The position numbers and the translations under genes are program-made. From Hypomesus transpacificus (Eukaryota; Chordata; Actinopteri; Osmeriformes; Osmeridae), in assembly GCF_021917145.1 (NCBI RefSeq), contig NW_025813739.1, positions 62,001-126,000 of the forward strand: a stretch of DNA of 64,000 bases, given 5' to 3'. Positions 18,690 to 32,646 of the stretch are shown piece after piece. Within the stretch, counting starts at the first letter, position 1. Every line of letters starts with the position of its first letter. The notes beneath the pieces are model-generated. The model was not told the origin of the DNA. It searched no databases and saw only the letters and a program-made list of their open reading frames with translations.

Positions 18690-19485
18690 CCCTCTCCTCC
18701 TCTCCTCCTCATCCTTCTCCTCCTCTCCTCCTCATCCCTCTCCTCCTCATCCCTCTCCTCCTCTCCTCCTCATCCCTCTCCTCCTCATCCCTCTCCTCCT
18801 CATCCCTCTCCTTCTCATCCCTCTCCTCCTCTCCTCCTCATCCCTCTCCTCCTCTCCTCCTCATCCCTCTCCTCCTCTCCTCCTCATCCCTCTCCTCCTC
18901 ATCCCTCTCCTCCTCTCCTCCTCATCCCTCTCCTCCTCATCCCTCTCCTCCTCATCCCTCTCCTCCTCATCCCTCTCCTTCTCATCCCTCTCCTCCTCTC
19001 CTCCTCATCCCTCTCCTCCTCTCCTCCTCATCCCTCTCCTCCTCTCCTCCTCATCCCTCTCCTCCTCTCCTCCTCATCCCTCTCCTCCTCATCCCTCTCC
19101 TTCTCATCCCTCTCCTCCTCTCCTCCTCATCCCTCTCCTCCTCATCCCTCTCCTACTCATCCCTCTCCTCCTCTCCTCCTCATCCCTCTCCTCCTCATCC
19201 CTCTCCTACTCATCCCTCTCCTCCTCATCCCTCTCCTCCTCTCCTCCTCATCCCTCTCCTCCTCATCCCTCTCCTACTCATCCCTCTCCTCCTCTCCTCC
19301 TCATCCTTCTCCTCCTCATCCCTCTCCTCTTCATCCCTCTCCTCCTCTCCTCCTCATCCCTCTCCTCCTCTCCTCCTCATCCCTCCCCTCCTCATCCCTC
19401 TCCTCCTCTCCTCCTCATCCCTCTCCTCCTCATCCCTCTCCTACTCATCCCTCTCCTCCTCTCCTCCTCATCCCTCTCCTCCGCA
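18690..19485. repeat. Pyrimidine-only minisatellite, CTCCTCATCCCT-type
   Basis: About 800 bp built from CTCCTCATCCCT and CTCCTCTCCTCATCCCT modules in shuffled order, nearly pure pyrimidine apart from one A per module. Mirror-type homopurine tracts can form triplex DNA. Confidence 0.95.
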
Positions 19486-21115
19486 TCGTGGAGAAGGAAC
19501 AGGGGATGGTCTGAGTGGAGACTGGATGAAAGGTAGCTATAATCAATCTAGGCAGTCTTGGCATTTAACTGGGGCATGGGGTATATAAAGGGAATTCACC
19601 GACGTTAGGGAACGGTTTTGTTCTCTCATACCGACCCTGGTGTGCACCGATGCACACGGCACACATTGGTGTGGTTCAAACCAGGGGCACCCCCCACAAC
19701 TCCCGAAAACCAGCATCTTCCTCTTCGCTCTGTTTCCTTTTTTCTTCTTCTTTCAGGTCTCAGGACAATGGGAAAGGACCGTGAGGTCATGAGATTGTTG
19801 TCAATTACTTATTCACCATCAGAGCTAAAGAGAGGAAACACAACATGGGAACAGCTGCTCATCTCTCGTGTGTGTGTGTGTCAGAACTACTTCAGGAGAA
19901 GCATACAGATCTCTCTGGACACAGCTGTCCCAATCTGACCACAGCCTTTCAAACAATGTGTTTGCTCAGTCATTTGAGGCGGAGAGGACAAAACCCATTT
20001 CAGCGAGACCAAACAAATCTATTTGCATTCATTCCGCATGTTGGGAATGTGTAGAGTTTTTTTCCCCAAGATTTTCTTTATACTGAAACTAATCTTCCCA
20101 ATCGTGATGAATTGGTTTAGACCTGCTGCAGAAGTCGGAAAGGAGTGTAGAATGTGCTAAAAGTCTTGTAGCAGACTAGGGGAGAAGAAACACACTGCCA
20201 ATCGCTTATTATCTCTGTGTCGAAAAATTTGCAAAGGACGTTTTCGAGAGACATTTTAGGAATCCAATAATTTTCCCCGCATGCTCACTGTGAAACGCCA
20301 GGCTGCGGTGGCTGTCTTGGTTGTGTGAACACCAATCAGAAATACATTTCCAGAGCGGCCTGTTCATCGTCTCCCCTTTACCGGCTCCTAAACGACCCAC
20401 TCACGACAGCTTGTCTCGACAGAAGGGCATCATCATCTGTATCACTAGGTGTTTATTGGGCTGAAGTAGAGGGGGCTCCAACTGAATACAAACGACACAG
20501 TCTAGGCATGTGGTTCTGTTTGAGCATCTCTATAGGCTGGGTGTCAAAGGATTTCCGCGAAGCATGAAAGCTTTCTTGAACGAATACTTTCTCGTACAGT
20601 TTCACTGCATCTGCTCAATTTCATTAACAGCATGCCAATATTGTCTTCATTTAACTTTACTTCTTTACGTCTAATTGAACACGTAGAGTCACATTCCAGC
20701 AAATGTGGTTAAAGTAAACACACCAGCCAGTTCACCCTTCTTCCGACAGCTCTTTGTCACCCCCTCAATATCATGCCTTCATGGAACACACGGAAGGACC
20801 TTTCTATTTCTTTCAGCAACGAACGCCACAACACGCCTCATCTCGAGAGTCCTGTAAAGTCTCTGACCTCAGCTGACGACCTTCATCAAACCACAGACAC
20901 CACAGATCGACAGTTTAGGCCTTCTAACCTCCGGCTCTCTCCAGACCAGCGAAAGGACTCTGTCCCATCACCTCTCTTCTGTCTGACAGTGAAGCCTAGG
21001 TGGTCTCGTGCTCTAAGGAGGTGGTGGTACCATGGATCTGGGCGGAGGGAGGAGGGTTAAGCTGGTGGAATGGCTCGGTCATGACGCCTCAACGTTCCGC
21101 AGATACGACCCTCAC
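19486..21115. other. No gene seen
   Basis: Non-repetitive DNA. Short open frames show no recognised domain. Confidence 0.5.
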
Positions 21116-21584
21116 ACACCAGCACACGCGTGGGTGAGGACACACCAGCGGGCATGCGCCCGCACGCACACGTATGTACTAGCCGTGTGAGTGCGTGGCG
21201 TCACACACGCACACGTGTGTTTTTCTGTTTCAAATAAACCTGGAAAACGAACCCAGGAAAATGAGAGAAGGGTTTATTATTAGAATGCATTTTGAAGCTA
21301 AGTGCTCTGACAGACTTCAAATTATGCATTGGAAAGGAAGAGGGGTTGTTAAACGCACACACACGCGCGCGCACATACGCACACACACTCTACTTCTCTA
21401 TCTCCAGTAATTCGTTTTGAGAGCTTGCCTTGCCTCTAGTCAAACAAGTGGAGACTATCTCTGAAATGCCGTTTGGCGTTTGAAGTGAGGAGTCAAATGA
21501 AAAGTGTGTGTGTTCGTAATAGTGGACGGACAGATGCAGGCTGTTTGCATGGAGGCCTGTTTCCCTGCCTCTGATGATGCGGGT

Positions 21585-21838
21585 GGTCTGGGGTTGGGGC
21601 TTGGGTGGTCTGGGAGTGGGGCTTGGGTGGTCTGGGGGTGGGGCTTGGGTGGTCTGGGAGTGGGGCTTGGGTGGTCTGGGGGTGGGGCTTGGGTGGTCTG
21701 GGGGTGGGGCTTGGGTGGTTTGGGAGTGGGGCTTGGGTGGTCTGGGGGTGGGGCTTGGGTGGTCTGGGAGTGGGGCTTGGGTGGTCTGGGGGTGGGGCTT
21801 GGGTGGTCTGGGGGTGGGGCTTGGGTGGTCTGGAAGAC
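21585..21838. repeat. G-rich 22-bp minisatellite, about 11 copies
   Basis: The unit is GGTCTGGGGGTGGGGCTTGG plus GT, with a GGGGG/GGGAG alternation between copies. A period of 22 is not a multiple of three, so all three plus frames stay open as Gly/Trp/Val repeats. Each unit has several G3+ runs, so G-quadruplex formation is plausible. Confidence 0.95.
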
Positions 21839-21839
21839 T

Positions 21840-22477
21840 GTAGACGGAGGTCAACTCCGTGTCACGGACGATTCCTCGCTTCCCCGACGCCCTTCGTGAG
21901 GGGGTCTGGAAGTGAGAAGGTCTGGAACAGGAGAGACAGGCTCAGGCCTGGAGCGTAATGACTCTGGCTGGACACAGGTGGCTCTCAGACAGACCTCTCA
22001 CAGATCAACATCCATATGATGAGCCTCTGCTCTAGGGAGCCAGGATCAACAGGCAGCCAGAGAAGAGAGGAATTCAGGTTCGAGCTGTGTTGACCTGTGT
22101 CTGTCAGGCTTGACATCTTGCTTGATTTGTTAGGGTCGGTAAAAACAGTCAGGGTTGGGGTTAGGGTTAGAAAAGGTTGATGTTTTTTGTCACAAGCAAG
22201 CTCTTGTTGCTGGATCTCGTAAAGCGAACGCTTTCTTGTCAAGAGAGCCGAGATGAAGTGCTTCAATTGGTTTCATGAATCATCGAAATGCTTCAACCTA
22301 TAAACTGATACTTAAATGCTCTTGATTGAAATTAGCTCACAATATGTCATCCGTCAAACAGGCGTAATTTCCCAGAGCTGAACATATCCATTACCGTATG
22401 GGGTGTGCTCTCCAAGCACACGCAAAGCCACTTCTTAAAGCAGGTGAGTAGACACTTCAGAGGAGCAGGAGGGAGAT

Positions 22478-22508
<31 letters not shown>

Positions 22509-24275
22509 GGGGGGATCAGTCACTGTAAATGGGTTCTGATTTCAATCAGGGTAAGGGTCCACTGTGACATCCAGTTTGCTCTCTGCTTCAGTGAGCTTCT
22601 CATGGAAATACGTCTCACTGAGATCCGAGTTCTGATGAAATGTGACCCCCAGGCTCACGCGTTCTAATTTCCCTCAGACATGATAAATCATTCTGAGCCT
22701 CTGTTCGTTTATCGCAGCAGGTTTCTTCTAGAACGGCAGAGCGACGACCATTAATTGGAATATCTCTAAGGAGTAAAGGACCTTTTCACATGAACGTGTA
22801 AAAAAAGAAACACTATTTATCTTCTAATCTCCTCTTCAAATAGCTTGATATTATCTGAGAGGCCATTCCAAGTCAATTAAACCACGTATCACTGGTCATA
22901 ACCTTGTTTGTATCATTTTATAAATATATGTCAACCTATTTTAGCAGTTCCACAGATGGATGCCAAACCCTGAATGTTCCCGATCCTGAGTTCCTTATCC
23001 TCAAAGGGAAAATCTAGCCGGTAGCGCCGAGCCCTGAGTCTGTCCCTGGATAAACAGCTCCCCAGGTAGATGCCTGCAGGCCACGATAATGCCACCACCG
23101 ATTAGAATCCTTGACACAAATCCCGGGCCCTGTTTGAAGCTGCAGGTCCTCTCCTCGCTCTCTCGTTTTCACTGGGTTGCAGGTGTCTGCTGATGAAACA
23201 GCCCCAGGAACAGGGACACAGATAAAATGGATTCTCATGAACTATTACTGCCAGTTTGATTGAACTGTCAGGTCAGCAGCCATCACTTTTGGTTTTGGAC
23301 AAACATGACAACGCTGTGTGTCCAATCTCCTTCAATTTACCAGCAGAAGCACGAATGGGAGAAGGAGAGAGGATCGCTCTTGTTTGGTGTTTCCTGATTT
23401 CCCGGAGACAGGTTGGGAAACGTCGTGTTAGGCTGTGAGCTTACAGTGACTTTGCACAGGAAAAAAAAACCCATCTTGTATTCTCGCCGGAAAGTTATTC
23501 TGAAAAGTTAAGCCGTACACTTTCTGAATATTATCCATTAAATACATGGTAATCAAAAGCATGGTCAAAGAGATCAGAAAGAAGTTCTTAGGGTGTTTTC
23601 CTCTAACAGTAGACCCACTGGCTTTGCCTGTTAAAGCTTATCAAATGGATAAAACCCTCCTGGAACCTTTTTACGGTCTTTGATGGATGTGGCGTGCATG
23701 TGTGCATGAGAACCAAACATCACACTACCCTCTCAGTTCAGGTCTTTCATCCTATCAAAACAGGAAGTGACTCATCACGATCAACAATATTATCGGAAGA
23801 ACTACGATATCAGACGTTTTTGAAAAATAAAAAAGTACACTTCTTAGTTTGAAGGATCCCACTTGTTCATTAGAAAGTATAAATAGTTTTTTTCTTTGGT
23901 TCAGAATAGTAAAATTCCTCAGGATACATTCAGCCTGGAGAGATTCCGGAAAGAGGAGAGTATATCAGACATTTCTGAAACGAAAGCATGTTTCCTAATC
24001 CGTGTAGTTCCCCCCAACCAAGCAAACCTTTCACTATCTGCGAAACTCCATCCACAGATTCCCACTGCTCTTTTATCCCAGCAACAGGAGACTCAATCAG
24101 TCTCCTCTCCTCTCTACCCACCCGGCCTCCGCTCCCAGCACTGGTGGGCTATGAGTGCGAAATCCCTTCGGCCATAAACATCCCACTGAATGCGGAACCC
24201 CAACGCTAGCTGAAGTGGATAGATCACCATCACCCCTGGATATGACATACAGAGCTGTGCACTTCACTGCTGGGG
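21840..24275. other. No gene seen
   Basis: Non-repetitive, AT-rich in parts, with a (TG)n run at 22,480-22,507. A GGGGTTAGGGTTAG fragment near 22,153 is too short to be called telomeric. Confidence 0.5.
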
Positions 24276-24280
24276 ATGGG

Positions 24281-24335
24281 AGGGGGGGGGTGGGGGGGGG
24301 GGGGGGGGGGGGATGGGGGGGGTGAGGAGGGGGCT
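24281..24335. repeat. Poly-G tract
   Basis: G runs interrupted by single T or A bases. Confidence 0.9.
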
Positions 24336-24541
24336 GAGATGGGCTGAGAGCACAACGGTTAGCAATACATCAACTGTAGCACAAAGAGATGAATGAATGC
24401 ATCTTTTACAGCTGTGTGTGTCTACAATATGTTGGGGAGATCTGATTAGATTCTAGATGTAGGGGCTTGTCCCGGCGTTCTGTTGTATAGAAGGGTTTTC
24501 AATCTTATATTACTAGGTGGTTTGATGCATGGCATTTATTC

Positions 24542-24570
24542 ATACACACACACACACACACACACACACA
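24542..24570. repeat. (CA)n microsatellite
   Basis: About 14 CA dinucleotides. Confidence 0.9.
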
Positions 24571-24660
24571 GGAAGAGGAAGATAGCAGTGGTGGGCTCGG
24601 GTTAGTGGGTCTTAAGCCCTCAGGCTCACATCCTGTGGGTTTTAAAGACAACAGAATCTT

Positions 24661-24952
<292 letters not shown>

Positions 24953-27900
24953 CATCTCTGCCCTTCCTGTCAGTCTTCACTTGGAATCTGTCCAACAAAG
25001 CTTGAAAATTTCCCCCACAAAATACACCTTTAATTATTTTTTATTTTTTGGATAACAGAACGTTTCAGAGATCGTACCCAGTCCAGAACCTCCCTCGATC
25101 CAGCCCAGATCCCTCTTGGCCACAGTGGATCAAGCACAGCTTCCGGGGTTAATTGCATGTGACACTGAGTAAAACCGCTCATCTTAATGGTTTTTCTGCA
25201 TTTGAGTAGAGCTCAGCGATGGCAAGGCCTTCCCCCTCTCTCCCTCCTTCCCCAGATCCTGTCTGAAGTTCAAAAGTTGTATTTTTGCGAATGAATGATG
25301 AATATGGTTCAGGAAAGCTCCAACAGCTAATTAATCTGAATGATTATGGAAGTAACATTAAGAAATGGACCTTTAGACACTTCAAAGTGATACAAGAGCC
25401 AGTGCTGATAAACATCAACATCGTTAAGTTGATTTGATGAGCAATTTGTAATTGCCGTGAGAAAAACAATTATTTTCTTACATCAAAGAATTAATCTTAA
25501 TGGTGCAGCGAACTATCTTATTTATGGAGACAACAAGCACATCTCACATATTTGTTGATATGTGGAGATGGTTATGTTCCTTTTTTTGCCCTAGGACATG
25601 CAGTAGAAGATGCAGTTCTGTGTAACTCTTCAGTCGTAGAGAGCGCCTCATATATAGTAAGAAATATATGTGATGTCTTGACACTTGCTTTGTTTATGTT
25701 AACTGTCAACACAAATTAACACATCTCCAGTAATCTATTATTAAAAACTTTTGAGGGATTAATAAAACACAGCCGTCGGAAAGCAAGTGCTCCTCTATAA
25801 GGAGGAGGTCCTTGCAGTACTGTAACTTGACAATGACCCTACAACACTTAGGGGAGTTAGACAAATGTGTTTGGGATTAGAAAACAGAGGTTGCATTTTC
25901 TTTCTCCAGAGAGAGCTTTATCTATGTTTTCCAGCGACTGAAACATTCTGTAATTGCCCCGTTCAGACGCACGCTGCAAACAAACAGCCGTTCATCCTTC
26001 CCTCTGTTTTACATTCCTAATACGCTTAGAGAGCACCCGGACGAGTCATCAGACTTGTTATGTTGTCGAGTAAACTTTCTAGGTCTCTGCGAAACAGTTA
26101 CTTTTTTAAATGGTTTTGTGTGAGATTGCTGGCCATCTTGGTAGCCCTGAAGTGTGGCTCCCATTAGTGGCTGAACTGGCCCCCTGAGGACCTAGGGACA
26201 CAGGGAAGGTAATTACAGAACATACTGCTATTAATTACCTTCTGCTCTCACGCTCCAGTTGGAATTGAACTTTGTACAGATGACTTACTGGAGGGAGAAA
26301 ACACGACATCTGAAGTTCAATGAGACACTTTCCTCTGTCATTGCTGAGGAGGGAAACCTTCTCCACATCAGTTAATGAAGCCTTGCCAAGAAGAATAAAT
26401 CCACATCTCGTGCAATATCGTCATTTTTTCATAGTAGTTGCCCTCCAAAGCGCAGTTTTCTGAATTACACTGGAAAATACATTAAACAGTACATTTAGTA
26501 TTTCATTACATTGAATAGCAGTTCATTAGAACAAAATCATTCGAGCTATCATTTTGCCAGACATGTTTACACACAAGGTTGTTTATTTTTTATATATTAG
26601 CCAGTAATGAATAATACAGTAGTTCCCTTGTTCACTACACCTCCTGAAATTTCCGCTGGAACACCTGCGTCAGGACTCGTGATTAATCTGTATTGTGAGC
26701 TCTGGACTCTATAATATAAGCCTATAATTGTTGATTTTCATCTCCGTTTGCCTTGGTGTAAATGTCCCGTTTCACAGCGTTAGTTTACGGTATGAACCAG
26801 CATCCCAAACTGCTGCCGCCATCAGTGTTGTATTCGGGCCGTCGTATTCGGGCCGTCGTATTCGGTCCGTCGTACTCCCTCACACTCTGACATGGAAACG
26901 TTGTGAGCGATGGGATTCTAGTTCACTTTCAGGATTTCAACAGGCACCAAACGGGTTTGTACTGAAACGTTCAAAGTCGGAGATTTAAAACTGAATTAAT
27001 TAGTTCCTCCTTTTTCGAGAGACTGTGGGACACTGTTCCTGTTTTTTACTTCCACCCTCCACCCCCCTCTCACCCCCTCGACAGCAAACATGACACCAAT
27101 TACCCTTAAAAACTTTTCATCACTGATATTAATTTGGACAAAAAATGCCCTTCATTTCACTTGCTCCTGTCACATGAACAAGGTCACAAATAAAAATGAT
27201 TCCTGATCTCATATTAAATCATAATTCCCCTTTGTCACCCAGTCAAATCTCTTACGCCCAGCATCCAGGCAAACTTGTCCTGACCCGTAGCAGCAAAGAC
27301 ACAGAACATACCCTGGCTCCAGGGCAGTAGGGTTCTGTGGGGAGCAGGGAATAACACTAGCCATTGTTCCCAAGGGCCTCCTTGGCAGCTATGATGCATT
27401 TAGTTACTTACCTGGCCAGAAATCATTTCCTTTGCACATCCCTCATCTCCAGCAGAGCCTTGCGGGGCACCAATAAGATACATCTTTTCCTGTTTTCGCC
27501 GTCCCCCTGCCTCCAGACACACCGCCAGCCTTCCGTTCACAGCAGGGAGTTCATCTGATGTACTGTGTCGCACGTCAGTTGTGGCGATGCTCTCCATGCA
27601 TCACACCGGGATTTAAAGATGGCGAAGACCGCTGGCCCCAGTGCACGATGAGACAGCGGATGTCTAAAACAGAGGATGAGGTGCATTGTGGGATGGCGTG
27701 GATGATGATGATGGTGTTGATGACGGGGGTGCGGAGCGTGAAGATGATGATGTTCCTGAAGAGGGTTCACACCAAAATACATTATTCATAGTAAGTGTCG
27801 TACTGGAGCCATGTAGGGGTGCGGGTGGGTTCCTGGTCTTGAGCACCGCTGGCTGTAAAGTAGGAGTGTTAAGACTCTGTCACGTGACGGCAGTGCTGAC

Positions 27901-28205
27901 TGACAGCACTAAGGTCCCAAAGTATCCTGCATGAACGACCTTCACCCGATTCTTTCCAGAAGGACAACTCCAGAGTATGAAGGGCAGCTTGTGCTGGAGC
28001 GTTCTCGTCTGCATGGCCGAGAGTGGAGATGAGCAGTCTCTGTTAGAGCCAATTAAAGCTTGTTTACTTTCCCCCTCCGTCTAATTAACGTCACCGACTC
28101 CTTTTAATGACCTGGAAACAGAGTGTGATTAAAACACAAGCCCTCGGGGCGACCGAACGTGATGCGCGAGACCTCACTTGCGCTGAGGCTTTGCTTCGTG
28201 TGGGA
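24953..28205. other. Single-copy-looking stretch, no gene seen
   Basis: Includes AT-rich segments with paired AATTACC words near 26,205-26,240 and a 15-bp x3 repeat at 26,829-26,873 (listed). Nothing coding can be supported. Confidence 0.5.
26829..26873. repeat. 15-bp direct repeat, three copies
   Basis: The unit GTATTCGGGCCGTCG is repeated three times with one change in the last copy. Confidence 0.85.
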
Positions 28206-28208
28206 CAG

Positions 28209-28229
28209 CTCCCCCCCCCCCCCCCCCCG
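28209..28229. repeat. Poly-C run
   Basis: About 20 consecutive C. Confidence 0.9.
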
Positions 28230-28329
28230 ACATCACTACTGGAGGTCGACAACAATACAAAATTGAATGGAAACCCCCTTCTGCATACTCACAACCCAAC
28301 ACACACACACACACACATACACAACAATT

Positions 28330-31045
28330 GTCATCTGCGACAAAATTCAGCCATTGCTAGAAAACGTTCAGCTCCTACTTTGGAGTTCTTCGAGAAAGTA
28401 AAATGGGTTCCTCCAAATCCGATCCGATTGAACCAGCCTTGAACTCTCCTTATTGTCCCCTGGATCCTAGGAGGCATGACCGGACCGCTCATTACTCACT
28501 GCATAATACACCAGACTCCGAAATGCAACTTTGGGTGGAAATTGTTGACCCCAGGAACTCCCATTGTCTCTTTGATCATTTTCTCACTTTCTCTTCTGCC
28601 AAAGTCTTTCTTGCTTGCTCGTGTCTAAACTATAATTGGGTGACGTTTTTTGAAGCACTGACATTTATAAATGTCAATATCATGCAGACCCAAGGCAAAC
28701 GATAATCTGACAATTGATTAGCTTTCCCTTGTTGGGAGTTGAAGAAATGGGATTTTCTAAATACAGATTGTGTTTTGGAATGGTCGGATGGTCCAATCTA
28801 TACGTGATTGTGGGAGGTAAAGTGAGGTGTGGAGATGTATGTTGTTATTGTAGTCATTGAGAAAATAATGAGATCAAAAGATCAAAGGAGAGGGACAGAG
28901 AGTGCGGATGATCGTACAGTGTGTGTGTTTGTGTCTGTGGTGTGGTGTGTGTGTGTGTGTGTGTGTCAACCTGCCGGCGATACGCATCGTGTTTGTGTGT
29001 GCGCCAATCTGCGGGCGATACATATGTGTGTGTGTTTGTGTTGAGTCTCCCTGGGCTGGCTGGAGACGGCTGATAAGGACTGCTGCGTGTGGTGCAGCTC
29101 AGGGTTCAGGGTTGGTGAGCTGCAGTGGAGCTAAAGCTCCTATCTGTTATCTGGAGGGTCCTGGTGGTCTCCTCAGGACCACGTCTCCAGGCTCCAGTAA
29201 CGACGGCCACTAATTACCAATCACAGCCCTCCCCTCAGGAGATAATTACTACTGTAAATCATTGTATTTGTGTTTGCCGACAAAGCAAAAACAGAATGAG
29301 ATGCACAGTCCAGTAAATCTTTGCATGCAGTACAGGCTTCCTAAAACGGTTTTGATTGCGAGAGCTAGCGTGGTCATGAAAAGGGAGAAGGTTTTGCTTT
29401 TTGCTTTCCTCTGACCTCGGACTCACCAGACATCCCTCTGTCCTCTAACCTTCGTCGCCAGGGTGATCGGAGGACGAACGTCAAGGCTGGTCTGAAACAC
29501 AAACATCAGGAGGAAGACAGAACACTTTGTCAGATCAGCTAATTGAGTCATTGGCCCAAACCAGGGGCCATTTATTACCCCCCACCCCCTACATCTCCAC
29601 CCCCCCCCCCTCCCCCCAGGCCAGTCCTCCTGTCCTGCCCCCAGCCTCGTCTCTCTGTGCTGCTGTGACACAGGGCTGCCCCCCCCCATATCCTCCATTT
29701 ATCACTGCAGGATGATCTCTTGGTTTAAGTGGAGGTGATGAAGATGACTACAGGACCACTGTGGACACAGCAGGACCCTCCAGGCTAAAGCGTCCCGATC
29801 AATCACAGGCCTATCTGGGACAAACGGCACTGCGCGTATCTGGAGGGGAGACAGGCCTATGGTCCTGACACACAAAATAAACACTAGGAAAACTTTTCAT
29901 AAGAGCATATGACAAACACGGAAAAGGTGACAAACATGCAACGCTGCGGCACCACAAGGCATCTACACAGAAACATTCATGGAAACATTTTCTACATTTC
30001 CTTCCTTTGTAACACTGGCCTCACAATCTTATTCTGTCCTACAGAGATTCAGAGTCATTTGGCCGAAGTACGAATTGGTTCTAAGGCTGTGAAATATTTG
30101 CTAAAGACATATTGTCAATCTCTCTTCTGTCTTCCTGACATGTCAGATGTGTTTGGTTTCTGAAATATTTCTCATTCAGTGTGTACTGAATGAAAGTCTG
30201 CACTGTAAGCCAATTGGAGAAGTCATTTGAGGACTACTTCGACCTAGGTTTTGTTCACTGCCTTCATACAAAAACTGTGAAAGTACCTATTCGTTTTGTG
30301 GAGTGTTCATATTGACACATCAATCGTTGACACGGCAGTTTCGAAACACAGGACAGAATCCTCAGAGGAACCGTCTTGTTAATTTGACTGGGGTTAAGGA
30401 TGAAAGATTTGGAGTTTTAGGACGTTTTTTTTAAGTGGGCAAACTGTTAAGTGGGTGTCCCAGTGGTGTCTGCAACACCTCCCCATCAGCAGTTGAACAG
30501 CTGTAAGCGCACTGGTGATGTTGGCAGGCATTCATCCCCGATTGGGATAACGTCTCTTTCTCCGAAACGTTTGTACTGCATGAGAGTGTAACCAACTGCT
30601 GTTCACACGAAGGCTATCAAAAGGAGAGGGAGTTTTTTTGGCTCACGGTTGATTGGATACTAGGAGTTCTCTGATGAGCTCCTCTCAATATTCTCTCAAC
30701 AGAAACCAAGACTTTTGCTCATTTCTTATTATTGTTATCTTGATATTGGAAATTGGAAAAAGATTGTTAGGGGAAACCTACAACCGCCTGCTCACCTTCT
30801 CAGCACGTGACAGCGAGGTCTTGAAATATCCATTGTAGTTTATTTATCAAACAGGACAGGAAATCTTCTTTATAGGACAGGAAATGGCATCAGCCGTATT
30901 CAAACCCAGGTTCCTGTGTTAGGTTTATGGCCTTAGCAGTACTTCTTGTCTAGGGGGGTCTCCGTGACAACCCATTTCTATAGTAATTTTTAAAATATTA
31001 ACTTAAGAGATGAAGCTTCAGTTTGGAGTCTTCCAGAACCGTGTC
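28330..31045. other. No gene seen
   Basis: Non-repetitive DNA with (TG)n at about 28,918-28,966. No exon-like frames. Confidence 0.5.
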
Positions 31046-31047
31046 CA

Positions 31048-31300
31048 TCTCCAGAGAGTGCGTCCATGTTTTCTTATCGCATTAACCGTCATTTAGCAGA
31101 GAGCTGTGGGACTCGGACAACAACAGTAGCAGGGAGGGTCTGAGGAGAGAAGAAAGGTCCCCCTCACTGGGAGTCCCTGGGGACCTGCGCTCTAATGAAA
31201 CGCTGTCAGGGTCCAGTGAACAGAGCTGTCAGAGGAGAAGAGAAGGAGAGATTGGAGGAGAGAGGAAGGGAGGAGAGAGGAGAAGGAGAGATTGGAGGAG
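31048..31300 (+). repeat. Inverted duplication block 1, left arm
   Basis: Matches the reverse complement of 63,345-63,603 almost base for base (two differences noticed before the purine-rich end). It runs from CTCCAGAGAGTGCGTCC into a GGAGAGATTGGAGG-type repeat that is also shared. Confidence 0.9.
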
Positions 31301-32176
31301 AGATGAAGGAAGGAAGGGGAGACTAGAAGGAGAGATCGAAGGAGAGGAGAGGAGAGAGGAGAGTAAAAGAGAAGATCTTTATAGCAAAAGACGTCTTTAC
31401 AAACATTTCAGAGAACCATTCAGGCAACTAACTTAAATCAACTTTGAATGTATTTACGAACACAAATCTGGTTGTAACCGCAATCCCATGTCATCATTAA
31501 TTCCTACAGCACATAGCATATTTCAAAGTCATCCACTGGTGAAATATGCAAGGAGTTCAAATAAGCGGCTTTAGAAAAAAGGCGTTATTCATAGTATGTG
31601 GAGACAGCGAGGGGTTCTCAGAGAGCAGAGGAGAGCAGGGGCAAGGCTTGTCCATGTACTTGTCACTCTATAAATAGAGTCCTCGCCTACTCCACCACCC
31701 CTTGGAACCCATTGGAGCCCCTTAGAACCCTTAAGAACTCCTTGGTACCCCATTGGAACCAGTGGCCCCAGCAATTTACAAAGAGCACAAAACAAAACTA
31801 CAAATACCACAGACCACAAGCTACAGAGCTTGTTAGAGGCACCTCCTCCACCCGCCTTTTCCGGGTAATTAAACAGGACTCAGTCTGCGACAGGCGTGCA
31901 GGAGAGGGACTCGACACAGAAGAGCGATCGCGCCCGCCCGTCAGGAAGAGAAGATAAGACGTCTTTTTTTTTTTTTTACACACCCCTTTTAATACGCTGG
32001 AGTTGTCAGGGTACGATTTTCATTCTCATTAGAGAGAGGTTTACACAGCTCAAAAGGGCCCCGCTGCAGCTGTGGTGGTTCAGCCTGACAGGAAAGGAAA
32101 TATCAGCTCTGGTTTTTTCTCTGGTGTCCGTGGCTTGTCTGCAGTATATCAGCTGTCCTCAGTTGCTGTTACTCGG

Positions 32177-32301
32177 ATTCAGGCCCGGACACATCAGAGA
32201 ATAGCACACGATGAGGAGACTGCAGTGCAATCAGTTCCATGTTGGGTCTGACAAAACCACACAAAGGAGGCAGACATGAAAGCTGCTGTTTCCCCCTGCG
32301 G
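32177..32301 (+). repeat. Inverted duplication block 2, left arm
   Basis: Pairs with 61,053-61,178 on the opposite strand at roughly 85-90% identity by eye. Confidence 0.85.
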
Positions 32302-32646
32302 AGTGGTAATGATAATGATGCAGACATCATGTCAGGTTAGGAAGTTCTTTAAAAGGAGAGATTGTTTTGCGAAAGGGAAGAAAAAAAATACTCGTGGGTA
32401 CATTTATGCTGTGTGTGTGTGTGTCTGGCCACCACCTTAGCAGTGTAACCCATAAACAGGACAGATATTCAGGCCATAACAGACCCAATCTATTTCTAGC
32501 TAATTATGGTGGTTTATACCTCACCCCCATGGTGTGTTCTGACAACCAGTGACCTTTTCAAGATGGACTTTGTACAGACCATAATATCCAATCTGTATCC
32601 AGCCTTGTAGACCCAGCTGCAGAGCGAGACGACACAGTAAGCCAGC

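Noticed and set aside
22150-22172. GGGGTTAGGGTTAG telomere-like motif
   Set aside because: Only about two TTAGGG-type units. No array.
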